From NCBI GenBank assembly GCA_002372935.1, contig DFJF01000008.1, forward strand, positions 71,074-107,603: a DNA stretch of 36,530 nucleotides. Reading direction: 5' to 3'. The stretch's first letter is position 1. Each line of letters begins with the position of its first letter. The position numbers and the translations under genes are program-made. The notes beneath the pieces are model-generated. The model did no database searches, was not told the origin of the DNA, and saw nothing but the letters and a program-made list of their open reading frames with translations. The DNA is from Clostridiales bacterium UBA3678 (lineage in GTDB: Bacteria; Bacillota; Clostridia; TANB77; CAG-508). Below are positions 1-7,655 of the stretch, piece after piece.

Positions 1-113
1 TTTTGTAAACGATTTTGCTACTTTTCATATAATTTTTGAAAATTTACCGACATTATGTGATAAAATAACTTAATGGAGAGTGAGATAACAGAAGTGATTG
101 AAAAATTCTGTTT

Positions 114-448
114 GGAAGCATTATAATATTTATTCTGTTCTATTGTAGCATATCTAAAATATCAAAAAACATCCATTTTAACAGCCAAACGAAAATTGTT
201 TTCGTATTATGTGCTTTGATATTTGGCATCATAATAATAAATTTTATGTTTCAGCAGATACAGAGAATGTTTCCTACTTTACAGAAAAATAGAAAAATAC
301 TTTCATATATTTACTTGCAATTGTAACAATGTCTGTCTTTACTATTTATAATAATACATTTTCTAATAAAATAATTTTTGAATATCTAACAAAAATATTA
401 ATGATTACCCCAGTTATGTATAAGATAACGAAAAAAATACGGATATGA
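114..448 (+). pseudogene. broken membrane-protein remnant, possibly AgrB-like
   Basis: No intact gene is present in the first 640 bases. Two hydrophobic reading fragments follow each other in different frames. One (114-326) has two membrane-like stretches (SIIIFILFY, FVLCALIFGIIII) followed by a polar KNRKILSY segment. The other (329-448) starts at ATG 329 and ends in ILMITPVMYKITKK. Joined, the pattern of membrane stretch, polar N/K-rich segment, membrane stretch and basic tail resembles the C-terminal half of AgrB-type peptide-processing proteases. It also lies next to an AgrC/AgrA-like pair, but on the opposite strand. No AgrB catalytic His/Cys pair can be recognised, so the family assignment is a guess. 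What is clear is hydrophobic coding potential interrupted by stops and a frame change. Confidence 0.3.
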
Positions 449-571
449 AATATAAAAAATACTACTTCTGAAATACTTACTTGAGCAAAAAAGATATATT
501 GCCAGAATATCTTTAATTAAAAAAGACTAAAGATGCACTTTAAACTAATCCGTATATAAAAAATTTTCGCA

Positions 572-622
572 AAAATGAACCCCCATTATTATACTTTTTG
601 TCTAATAATGAGGGTTCATTTT
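572..622. repeat. hairpin element, copy 1 (also likely terminator of the kinase gene)
   Basis: Inverted repeat with arms 572-591 and 603-622 (AAAATGAACCCCCATTATTA against TAATAATGAGGGTTCATTTT), one C-A mismatch and an 11-nt loop. On the minus strand the loop reads GACAAAAAGTA. The element lies just past the stop of the kinase gene and is followed on the minus strand by a short T run, so it can end that transcript. The loop and inner stem are shared with the hairpin at 17187-17241, so it is a repeat family rather than a one-off terminator. Confidence 0.8.
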
Positions 623-647
623 AACAAAACATTATATATTTCTATTT

Positions 648-1523
648 TTAAAAATATATTTGTAATTCTTGTTTAAAATATTTATCATCTTTTGTAGTAT
701 TTAAAATGACATAATTGAATTTTTTTACAATATTATTTACTTCCCATAATCCGATTCCTGAATGATTTTTCTTTCCACTAATTCCTTTTTTAAAAATTTT
801 TTCCATATCTATTTCTGAATTAAAATAAGTATTTTCAATTAATATAATTTGAACATGTTGCTTTCTTGCTTCTCTAAAGACAATATTTACTTCCTTATTG
901 TAACAGTCCTTTGCTGCTTCAATAGCATTATCTAATAAGATTCCAAACATTCTTGAAAATTCATAAATTGGCATTTTTAAATTTTGAAAATCAAAGAAAA
1001 ATTCAAAATTGATTTTTACATCTAAATTAATTGCTTTTTCATATTCTGTAACTAATAGGTTATAAATACCAGGATTATTTATAATATTTGGGTTGAGTAT
1101 TTGAATATTTTTTACTCTGCTACAATCACTTTCAAGTGAAGAATAGTATTGTTTTAATCCATCAATATCATTTAATTTTATATAACCACCTATAATATTA
1201 ATTATATTATCAAAGTCATGTTTAAAACCACGTACATTATCATATAAAATTAGTAAAGAACTGTTATAATTTTCTGCATCTTTTAATTTTTTAGTTACAA
1301 TTTTTAATTTTGTAGCTTCATATAAACTATAAAAATTAAAAAATAAATAAGCTAATAATAGAATAGAATTAAATAATGTGAAAATTATTGGTATTTTGTT
1401 TATATAATAAAAATTTATAAACACAAATACGAATAAACTAATTATTTCAAAAATTATATTTAGTATAATTAAATATTTATTATTTTTATTTATCAAATTA
1501 TGTATATTATTTAAGTTTTCCAT
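648..1523 (-). CDS. AgrC/ComD-type GHKL sensor histidine kinase
   Basis: Membrane sensor kinase of 291 aa that should phosphorylate the LytTR regulator encoded just upstream. The start is ATG at 1523, behind GGAGG (SD GGAGGCGG). It overlaps the end of the regulator gene by 17 bp, so the two are translationally coupled. The N-terminus has only about two membrane segments (near residues 17-60), fewer than the six or so in typical AgrC sensors. A cytoplasmic helix follows with the phosphoacceptor-type motif RGFKHDFDN (His in FKHDF), then the GHKL ATPase with N-box LLDNAIEAA and G-box SGIGLWEVNNI. Agr/Com kinases of this class usually detect cyclic or linear peptides. The short sensor domain and the lack of an intact agrB/agrD nearby leave the ligand unknown. 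The family call is firm; the quorum-sensing role is inferred. Confidence 0.85.
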   Translation of the reverse strand: MENLNNIHNLINKNNKYLIILNIIFEIISLFVFVFINFYYINKIPIIFTLFNSILLLAYLFFNFYSLYEATKLKIVTKKLKDAENYNSSLLILYDNVRGFKHDFDNIINIIGGYIKLNDIDGLKQYYSSLESDCSRVKNIQILNPNIINNPGIYNLLVTEYEKAINLDVKINFEFFFDFQNLKMPIYEFSRMFGILLDNAIEAAKDCYNKEVNIVFREARKQHVQIILIENTYFNSEIDMEKIFKKGISGKKNHSGIGLWEVNNIVKKFNYVILNTTKDDKYFKQELQIYF

Positions 1524-2217
1524 ATTTATCAACCGCCTCCAAAAAGTTATATTTAAATTTAGGACCAATATCACAAGAACATGTATCAAAATAGACTAAA
1601 TTTTCAGAAAACTCTATTTTAGTTATATTATTTATATTTGCTATAAATGATTTATGACATCTAACAAAGTTTTTGGGTAGTTTAGATTTTATTTTCTTAA
1701 ATGAACTATATATTTCATAATCACGAGAATCAGTATGAAAAATTAATTTCATTCCATCTTTTTTTATATATTTGATTTCATCTTCCGAAATAATAATATT
1801 TTTGCTATCTAGTCTAATGAATCGTTTAGGAACATTATATATATCGTCAAATAATCTTAATATAGTTTCTTCTAATCTTTCGGAAGTAAAAGGCTTTGAA
1901 AGAAAATCAAATGTTTTGTATCTATAAGCAAGTAAACTATATTCAAAATGTGCAGTTTCAAAAATAAAATAACAATCTTTATTTGTTTTTCTAATTTCTT
2001 CTGCAACTTGCATTCCATTCATATTTGTATTTAGATCTATATCTATAAATAATACATCAATTTTATTTACACTCATATATTTTAATAAATTAGATGGACT
2101 GTTAGTTCTTAAACAAATTTGTGCATCAAAATCGTATTGCATAAAAATGGATTCTAACATATGTGACAAATTTTTTAATTGATTTATATTGTCTTCAACT
2201 ATTGCAAAACGTAACAT
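1507..2217 (-). CDS. LytTR-family response regulator (AgrA/ComE-like)
   Basis: Response regulator of 236 aa, partner of the overlapping GHKL kinase gene. The N-terminal receiver domain (about residues 1-125) shows the acidic pair at E8/D9, the phosphoacceptor Asp in VLFIDIDL (D59) and the conserved Lys in FLSKPFT. The C-terminal LytTR DNA-binding domain (about 132-232) has the family hallmarks: an IRLDSKNI-like beta start, EIKYIKKDG, and FVRCHKSFIANINNI, which contains the R-CHKSF-N signature. LytTR regulators of this class bind direct repeats upstream of peptide-signalling operons. The gene is first in its operon, behind a near-consensus promoter at 2269-2297, with AGGAGGT just ahead of the ATG at 2217. 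Confidence 0.9.
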   Translation of the reverse strand: MLRFAIVEDNINQLKNLSHMLESIFMQYDFDAQICLRTNSPSNLLKYMSVNKIDVLFIDIDLNTNMNGMQVAEEIRKTNKDCYFIFETAHFEYSLLAYRYKTFDFLSKPFTSERLEETILRLFDDIYNVPKRFIRLDSKNIIISEDEIKYIKKDGMKLIFHTDSRDYEIYSSFKKIKSKLPKNFVRCHKSFIANINNITKIEFSENLVYFDTCSCDIGPKFKYNFLEAVDKYGKLK

Positions 2218-2268
2218 TCAAACCTCCTAAATAATTTATAAAATGACAAAATTTTCCATAATATTCCA

Positions 2269-2297
2269 ATAATACACCGAAAGGGATATTATGTCAA
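2269..2297 (-). promoter_or_regulatory. sigma-A-type promoter of the LytTR/kinase operon
   Basis: On the minus strand: TTGACA (2292-2297), a 17-bp spacer, TATTAT (2269-2274). This predicts a transcript starting near 2262, about 45 nt before the regulator ATG. A 14-bp palindrome, TCGGAT-TT-ATCCGA, sits just upstream at 2309-2322 and could be an operator for this or the divergent gene; that is inference. Confidence 0.75.
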
Positions 2298-2436
2298 TAT
2301 AAAACTATTCGGATTTATCCGAGATTTTAAAAGTTTTGAAAAAAATAAAATTAGAATGAAAGCTTTAAGCACAAAAATAGTTATTTTTTTAGATTTATTT
2401 TCATAGTATTAATTATAAAGATTATGGAGGGATAGT

Positions 2437-3243
2437 ATGAATAAAAAAATAAAAGCAATTATTTCTTTAATAATAATTTTGATTATAGTATTAATAATAA
2501 TTTTTGCAAGGACAGATAGGTATCAATCTATTTCAACTAATGCAGAAGTATTAAGTAATAAAAAAATAGAATGGGGAATACAGAGAAAAAATAATCACGA
2601 AAGACCAGATTTAGGTACAAAAAATTTGGAGTTAATATCAGAATACAATGGAATAGCATTAGGAAATTCTGAAAAAAAGTATATTTATTTAACATTTGAT
2701 TTAGGATATGAAGCCGGATATACTGAAAAAATTTTAGATGCTTTAAAAGAAAACAATGTACAGGGAACCTTTTTTATAACTGCACATTATGCAAATTCTG
2801 CATCTGATATAGTTCAAAGAATGATTAATGAAGGGCATATAGTTGGAAATCATACAGTCAATCATAAAAGTATGCCAAGTTTAACAGATGATGAAGTTAA
2901 AGATGAAGTGATGAAACTTCATCAAACTATATATGGAAAATATGGATATGAAATGAAATATTTAAGACCTCCAAAAGGAGAATTTTCAGAAAGGACATTA
3001 AATATATGTAAAAATTTAGGGTATAAAACAGTAATGTGGTCTTTTGCATATGTGGATTGGGTAGAAGATAAGCAACCAGGCAAAGAAGAGGCAATTGATA
3101 AAATTATTTCTAATTTGCACAACGGAGAAGTTATGCTTTTACATGCTACATCAAAAACAAATTCAGAAATTATGAGTAATGTGATAAAAAAGATAAAGGA
3201 AGAAGGTTATGAAATAAGGAGTTTAGAAGATTTTGAAGGATAG
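2437..3243 (+). CDS. pdaA: polysaccharide deacetylase, PdaA-type
   Basis: Predicted peptidoglycan N-acetylmuramic acid deacetylase (268 aa, the usual PdaA size), acting outside the membrane. In spore formers PdaA starts muramic delta-lactam formation in the spore cortex. An N-terminal membrane anchor or signal (about residues 5-24) leads to a NodB domain. The domain shows YLTFDLGYEAG (the TFDNGYE-type motif 1 of PdaA), GNHTVNH (motif 2, zinc His pair), LRPPKGEFS (motif 3) and the late motif VMLLHATS. The start ATG follows GGAGGG. The next genes are yqfC and yqfD, also sporulation-linked, which fits a cortex role. A vegetative chitooligosaccharide or peptidoglycan deacetylase is the alternative, but the motif 1 variant favours PdaA. 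Confidence 0.85.
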   Translation: MNKKIKAIISLIIILIIVLIIIFARTDRYQSISTNAEVLSNKKIEWGIQRKNNHERPDLGTKNLELISEYNGIALGNSEKKYIYLTFDLGYEAGYTEKILDALKENNVQGTFFITAHYANSASDIVQRMINEGHIVGNHTVNHKSMPSLTDDEVKDEVMKLHQTIYGKYGYEMKYLRPPKGEFSERTLNICKNLGYKTVMWSFAYVDWVEDKQPGKEEAIDKIISNLHNGEVMLLHATSKTNSEIMSNVIKKIKEEGYEIRSLEDFEG

Positions 3244-3251
3244 GAGGAAGT

Positions 3252-3278
3252 ATGGATATAAAAAGAACATACAAATAG
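3252..3278 (+). other. eight-codon leader ORF in frame with yqfC
   Basis: GGAGG at 3243-3247 is placed for ATG 3252, not for yqfC. That ATG opens eight codons (MDIKRTYK) and stops at TAG 3276-3278. yqfC restarts three bases later at 3282, in the same frame and without its own ribosome binding site. Either yqfC relies on reinitiation, or a nonsense change has cut off its first codons. Confidence 0.55.
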
Positions 3279-3281
3279 ATT

Positions 3282-3554
3282 ATGAAAAAAATTAATAAAC
3301 TTAATAGAATGTTAGAGCTTCCAAAAGAAACATATACAAATGAACCTAAAATTATAATAACTGGATTTAATGAACTATTTATAGAAAATTATAAAGGAAT
3401 ATTGGAATATGAGGATCATTTTATAAGATTAGGAACATATATTGGAAGTATAAATATTAGTGGAATAAATTTAAAGCTTGATAAAATGACAGATGATAAT
3501 TTAAAGATAATTGGACAGATAGAATCTATAGATATAGAAAGAAAAATAGAATAA
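3282..3554 (+). CDS. yqfC: sporulation protein YqfC
   Basis: A 90-aa YqfC/YabP-family protein. The family (YabP, YqfC) is mother-cell expressed during sporulation, and YqfC is the conserved partner of YqfD. The sequence shows the expected LELPKE segment near residue 12, a central beta-rich stretch (PKIIITGFNELFIENYKGI) and a LGTYIGSINISG-like core. Position directly before yqfD is the standard Firmicutes arrangement. ATG 3282 lacks a Shine-Dalgarno sequence; the strong GGAGG upstream serves an eight-codon in-frame ORF, so expression probably depends on reinitiation. Family call firm, exact biochemical role unknown. Confidence 0.85.
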   Translation: MKKINKLNRMLELPKETYTNEPKIIITGFNELFIENYKGILEYEDHFIRLGTYIGSINISGINLKLDKMTDDNLKIIGQIESIDIERKIE

Positions 3555-3581
3555 ATTCGCTTGATTAGAAAGGTGAAAAAG

Positions 3582-4691
3582 ATGTATATTGGAATTTTGA
3601 TTAGAATAATTTTTGGATATGTAAGAGTAGAAATAGAGGGATATTATATTGAGAGATTTATAAATATTTGCCAATTAAATGGAATTTTGATATGGAATTT
3701 AAAAAGAGAAAAGGGAGTTAGACTATATATAAATATAGGTATAAAAGATTTTAAGTACCTAAAAGATGTAGCGAGAAAAACAAATTGTAAAATTAAGATA
3801 AAGAGAAAAAGAGGATTACCTTTTCTATTATATAGATACAAAAAAAGAAAAATATTTTTAATATTTTTAATAATTGTTGCTATTAGTATCTATATGAGCT
3901 CAAGATACATCTGGAATGTAGATGTAAAAGTAGAAAATGATTTGCCTGCCCAAAATGTAGAAGAAGATTTAGAAAGCTTTGGATTAAGAAAAGGGGTTTT
4001 AAAATCTAAAATAGATAAAGACAGGGTTATTGAAGAAATGAGGTTAAAAAGAAATGATATTTCATGGATGGGAATAGAATTAAAAGGTACAAATGCAATA
4101 ATAAAAATTGTTAAAAAAGATGCAAAACCAGAAATAGTTGATAATTCTGATTATTGTAATATTGTAGCAACTAAGTCTGGAATTATAGAAAAAATAGTTG
4201 CTCAAAATGGGACACCTATGGTTAAGGTTGGAGATGAAGTTCAGCCAGGAGATGTTTTAATAGCAGGTTATATGGAAGGAAAATATACAGACAAAAGATA
4301 TGTGCATAGTCTAGGGGAAGTCCAAGCACGAGTTTTTTATCAAGATAGTACTAAAGTTTACTTTCATCAAGAAAATCTAATTGAGACAGGGAATGAGGAA
4401 AAAAAATATCAGATAAAATTTAAAAATTTTCAAATAAATTTTTATAAAACCCTTTCAAAATTTAAAATTTATGATACAATATATGGGGAACAGAATTTAA
4501 AAATATTTTCTAATTTTTATTTGCCTATTTCCGTAACAGAAATAACAAATAAAGAACAGATAAAAGATGTAAAAGATTATAATGAAGAAGAAGCTATCGA
4601 GCTAGGGAAAAAGCAATTAAGCAAGACTATAGAAAATAAGATAGCAAATAAAGAAAATATACTTCGGAGTAAATGTAAATACGGAGAATAA
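3582..4691 (+). CDS. yqfD: sporulation protein YqfD, C-terminus frameshifted
   Basis: YqfD-type sporulation protein with one clear membrane segment (FLIFLIIVAISIYM, about residues 90-105) after a basic N-terminal domain, and a large extracytoplasmic part containing GIIEKIVAQNGTPMVKVGD. The start is ATG 3582 behind AAAGG. The frame closes at 4691 after an atypical tail. The normal family tail continues in the +1 frame: from about 4672 it reads NVNTENNDYMKVIMVYEVLE and stops at TGA 4765-4767. Removing one A from AAA at 4671-4673 joins ...NKENILRS to NVNTEN... seamlessly, so the intact gene would span 3582-4767. The extra A is either a sequencing indel or a mutation removing about 32 C-terminal residues. 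In many Firmicutes phoH follows; here an unrelated gene does. Confidence 0.85.
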   Translation: MYIGILIRIIFGYVRVEIEGYYIERFINICQLNGILIWNLKREKGVRLYINIGIKDFKYLKDVARKTNCKIKIKRKRGLPFLLYRYKKRKIFLIFLIIVAISIYMSSRYIWNVDVKVENDLPAQNVEEDLESFGLRKGVLKSKIDKDRVIEEMRLKRNDISWMGIELKGTNAIIKIVKKDAKPEIVDNSDYCNIVATKSGIIEKIVAQNGTPMVKVGDEVQPGDVLIAGYMEGKYTDKRYVHSLGEVQARVFYQDSTKVYFHQENLIETGNEEKKYQIKFKNFQINFYKTLSKFKIYDTIYGEQNLKIFSNFYLPISVTEITNKEQIKDVKDYNEEEAIELGKKQLSKTIENKIANKENILRSKCKYGE

Positions 4692-4780
4692 TAATGATTA
4701 TATGAAAGTTATTATGGTTTATGAGGTATTAGAAAATATAGAGGGCTACGAAAAACTAGATTATTGAAAGGATGATAAAC

Positions 4781-5998
4781 ATGGTTGAAGAGAAAAGTTT
4801 GAAAATTACAGGGGCAAATAAAACATTTTTTACAAAATTAGGAAACACAATAAATAAAATTCTAATACCAACAAAAGTAGGAATAAATGGATTATTAATA
4901 TCTGCAAAAAGAAACTCCCTATTGAAAAATTACGAGAAATTTACAAAAGAAAATTATGAAATTGAAGATAAAGAAGAATTCGAAAAAAAATATGAAGAAT
5001 CTTATAATGCATATTTAGAGGTATTAGATAAATATGTTATGGATTCGATTTATAAAAAAGTAAAAACTAATACTGCAAGTGAATTTGAAAAAGATGCGTT
5101 ATCAAAATATTATGGAGTTATATCACTAAAAGAAAATGAATATGTAGAATATAAATTTAGAAAACAAAAATATTTAATGGAATTGGATAAAGAAACAGTT
5201 AATGTTTCAAAAAAAGATAGTACTATAGAAAGATATAATAAATTTTTTATAGACAAAATGGATTGGATTTATAAAGGTATTTTAAAAAATTATTCTATAA
5301 AAATTGCTGATACAATGAATGTATATGACTCATCAAAAGATTGGATTTACATAAAAATTTTTAATACATTGGAAGAATACATTAAGGAAATATTGACATT
5401 AAAATATAAAATGGGAGATGAACAATTTAAAAGTATACAAGAAGAATTTGAAAAATATGATTCAGTATCAGTTGGAAAATTAGATAGAAGAGATCAAATA
5501 GAAAAAAATATGGTATTACTTGGAATAAGTAGAAAATTATTTACACATAGCTTACCACTTGCTGTTGCAGAACAATGTTATATGAAATTAGTAAGAGATG
5601 CAAGAAACTTAGTACAAGAGACAAAAATTGCAACTAAAAGAGAAAGAGCATACAATACTTTAATTACTTTAATAGAAGATTATAATATAAAATTATTATC
5701 AACCAAAGTTTATTGGAATAATATGAAGGAAAGGGACAATTTTAAGAATTTCTGGCATAAATATAAACAAATTGAAAAACTAAAAGAAACAGATTATATT
5801 GAATATGTAAAACAAAAAGAAGTTTTATTTATTAAAGATGACATTTCAAAAATAAAAAATAGTAAATATGATTATTCTAATCTTATAAAATACTATAAAA
5901 GAAAATTAGTAGATTATGGTGAAATAAGAGAAATAAATGGAATAAAATCAGTAGGACATTATACATCAAATACCAAAATAAAAAACTTAATTGCATAA
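4781..5998 (+). CDS. uncharacterised charged, helical protein (405 aa)
   Basis: I do not recognise this protein. It is highly charged and Lys/Glu-rich, probably mostly alpha-helical, with no signal peptide or membrane segment and no Walker, HExxH or nuclease motif that I can see. ATG 4781 was chosen over ATG 4772 because AAAGG (4767-4771) is correctly spaced only for 4781. It lies between yqfD and ybeY, exactly where a PhoH-like ATPase gene is found in most Firmicutes, but it has no P-loop and is not PhoH. The region around residues 240-285 (KNMVLLGISRKLFTHSLPLA, then EQCYMKLVRDARN) is less charged and looks like a structured core. Base composition matches the neighbours. A lineage-specific cytoplasmic protein is the most that can be said. 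Confidence 0.75.
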   Translation: MVEEKSLKITGANKTFFTKLGNTINKILIPTKVGINGLLISAKRNSLLKNYEKFTKENYEIEDKEEFEKKYEESYNAYLEVLDKYVMDSIYKKVKTNTASEFEKDALSKYYGVISLKENEYVEYKFRKQKYLMELDKETVNVSKKDSTIERYNKFFIDKMDWIYKGILKNYSIKIADTMNVYDSSKDWIYIKIFNTLEEYIKEILTLKYKMGDEQFKSIQEEFEKYDSVSVGKLDRRDQIEKNMVLLGISRKLFTHSLPLAVAEQCYMKLVRDARNLVQETKIATKRERAYNTLITLIEDYNIKLLSTKVYWNNMKERDNFKNFWHKYKQIEKLKETDYIEYVKQKEVLFIKDDISKIKNSKYDYSNLIKYYKRKLVDYGEIREINGIKSVGHYTSNTKIKNLIA

Positions 5999-6030
5999 TA
6001 TGTGATATAAAATATTTTAAGGAGAATTTT

Positions 6031-6510
6031 ATGGCTGAACTTTGTGAAATTCAATACTTAGACATTAAAGAAGATAATAAATATAATAAAATAATAGAAA
6101 CAGTAATAAAAGAATGTTTTAAAGTTGAAAATTTGCTTGATTCTAAGCTATATGTAAGTATTACACTAACAAATCCAGAAAATATCAGAAAATTTAACAA
6201 ACAGTATAGAAATATTGACAAAGAAACAGATGTTTTATCTTTTCCAATGTTTGAGAAATCAGAGTTGGATAAAAAAATTAAAAATAGTGATTTTAAAAAT
6301 ATGGATATATTAGGAGATATGGTTATTTCTATACCAAGAGTAAAAGAACAGGCAAAAGAATATGAACATAGTTTTGAAAGAGAACTTAGTTATATGGTAG
6401 TACATAGTTTTTATCATTTAATGGGATATGACCATATAAAAGAAGAGGACAAGGCTAAAATGAGACCAAAAGAAGAATTTGTTCTAAACAATTTAAAAAT
6501 TCATAGGTAA
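6031..6510 (+). CDS. ybeY: endoribonuclease / rRNA maturation factor YbeY
   Basis: YbeY metalloprotein of 159 aa (typical size), required in bacteria for 16S rRNA 3'-end maturation and 70S quality control. The zinc motif is present near residue 130 as HSFYHLMGYDHIKEED (family H-x3-H-x5-H). The DKETDVLSFP and GDMVIS segments match the family core. One small change is HS in place of the common HG at the first His. ATG 6031 follows AAGGAG with good spacing. The gene is in the yqfC-yqfD-X-ybeY row expected for Firmicutes apart from the missing phoH. Confidence 0.93.
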   Translation: MAELCEIQYLDIKEDNKYNKIIETVIKECFKVENLLDSKLYVSITLTNPENIRKFNKQYRNIDKETDVLSFPMFEKSELDKKIKNSDFKNMDILGDMVISIPRVKEQAKEYEHSFERELSYMVVHSFYHLMGYDHIKEEDKAKMRPKEEFVLNNLKIHR

Positions 6511-6525
6511 TAAAGGAGGCTTTTT

Positions 6526-7605
6526 ATGAATTCAGATTACAAAAAGGAACATAAAAAGAAAAGTAAGCCAATTATAATAATTATTTTGATAATTTTAGTA
6601 TTAGCTATAATTTTGGGAATAGAAATAGGATTAGACAAATTCAAGAATGGAAAAACAAGAGAATCCACAATTGGTGAAGAAAATGTGGAAAACACAACGG
6701 CAAATAGCACAAATGATGAAAAAGAAAAAATAAAAATTTTCAATGGTACAGATAGACCAATAGCTGTTATGATAGATAACCACAAAGGAGCATGGCCACA
6801 GGCAGGATTAAATAGTGCATATTTAGTTTACGAGATAATTGTAGAGGGTGGAGAAACTAGACTCATGGCATTATTTAAAGGTGTAGATGTTGAAAAAATA
6901 GGACCTGTTCGTAGCTCAAGACATTATTTCTTAGATTATGCAATAGAAAATGATGCAATTTATGCACATTATGGTTGGAGTCCAAAAGCAAAAAGTGATA
7001 TTAGTACTTTAGGTGTAAACAATCTAAATGGGATATTTTTTGATAGTTCAATTTTTTGGAGAATATCAGCAAAGAAAGCACCACATAATGTTTTAACATC
7101 AACTAAATCATTATTAAAAGCAGCAAAAAATAAAGGATATAGAACCACATCAAATGATACAAGTGTATTAAATTATACAAGCGAAGAGGTAAATTTAGAA
7201 AATGGAATTTTGGCAACAGATATAACTATACCATATTCTTATCTTCAAACAGTTACCTATAAATATGACAAAGAAAAAAATAGATATACAAGATATGCAA
7301 GAGGGGTACTACAAAAAGATTATATTACAGGAGAAAGTTTTACAACAAAAAATATTATAATAGAATTTGTAGAAAATTCTACTTTAAATGATGGTACAAC
7401 AAAAGACAGACAAACATTATCAAATATTGGAACATTTGATGGATATTATATTACAAATGGAAGAGCAATAAAAATTCAATGTATTAAAAATTCTAGAAGA
7501 GATAAGACAATATATAAAGATGAAAATGGAAATAGGATTAAAGTAAATGATGGCAATACTTGGATTAATATTTGCCCAAAAGATGCAAATGTTAATATTA
7601 AGTAG
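6526..7605 (+). CDS. DUF3048 (YerB-like) membrane-anchored protein
   Basis: A 359-aa extracytoplasmic protein anchored by one N-terminal helix (IIIIILIILVLAIILGIEIG, about residues 16-35), followed by a short polar linker and two DUF3048-type domains. Seen in the sequence: RPIAVMIDNHKGAWPQAGL, YEIIVEGGETRLMALF, and GPVRSSRHYFLDYA, the strongest family signature. There is no lipobox cysteine, so a transmembrane anchor is more likely than a lipoprotein. The function of this family is not established. ATG 6526 follows AAAGGAGG and comes 15 bases after ybeY, so the two are probably co-transcribed, ending at the hairpin at 7615. Confidence 0.85.
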   Translation: MNSDYKKEHKKKSKPIIIIILIILVLAIILGIEIGLDKFKNGKTRESTIGEENVENTTANSTNDEKEKIKIFNGTDRPIAVMIDNHKGAWPQAGLNSAYLVYEIIVEGGETRLMALFKGVDVEKIGPVRSSRHYFLDYAIENDAIYAHYGWSPKAKSDISTLGVNNLNGIFFDSSIFWRISAKKAPHNVLTSTKSLLKAAKNKGYRTTSNDTSVLNYTSEEVNLENGILATDITIPYSYLQTVTYKYDKEKNRYTRYARGVLQKDYITGESFTTKNIIIEFVENSTLNDGTTKDRQTLSNIGTFDGYYITNGRAIKIQCIKNSRRDKTIYKDENGNRIKVNDGNTWINICPKDANVNIK

Positions 7606-7614
7606 AGAAATAAT

Positions 7615-7655
7615 AAAAAAGATATGGAAGTGGATCACATTTACCATATCTTTTT
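7615..7655. terminator. bidirectional rho-independent terminator
   Basis: AAAAAAGATATGG (7615-7627) pairs with CCATATCTTTTT (7644-7655) across a 16-nt loop. It lies between the convergent DUF3048 and HExxH genes, with A and T tracts on both sides, so it can stop transcription from either direction. Confidence 0.85.
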
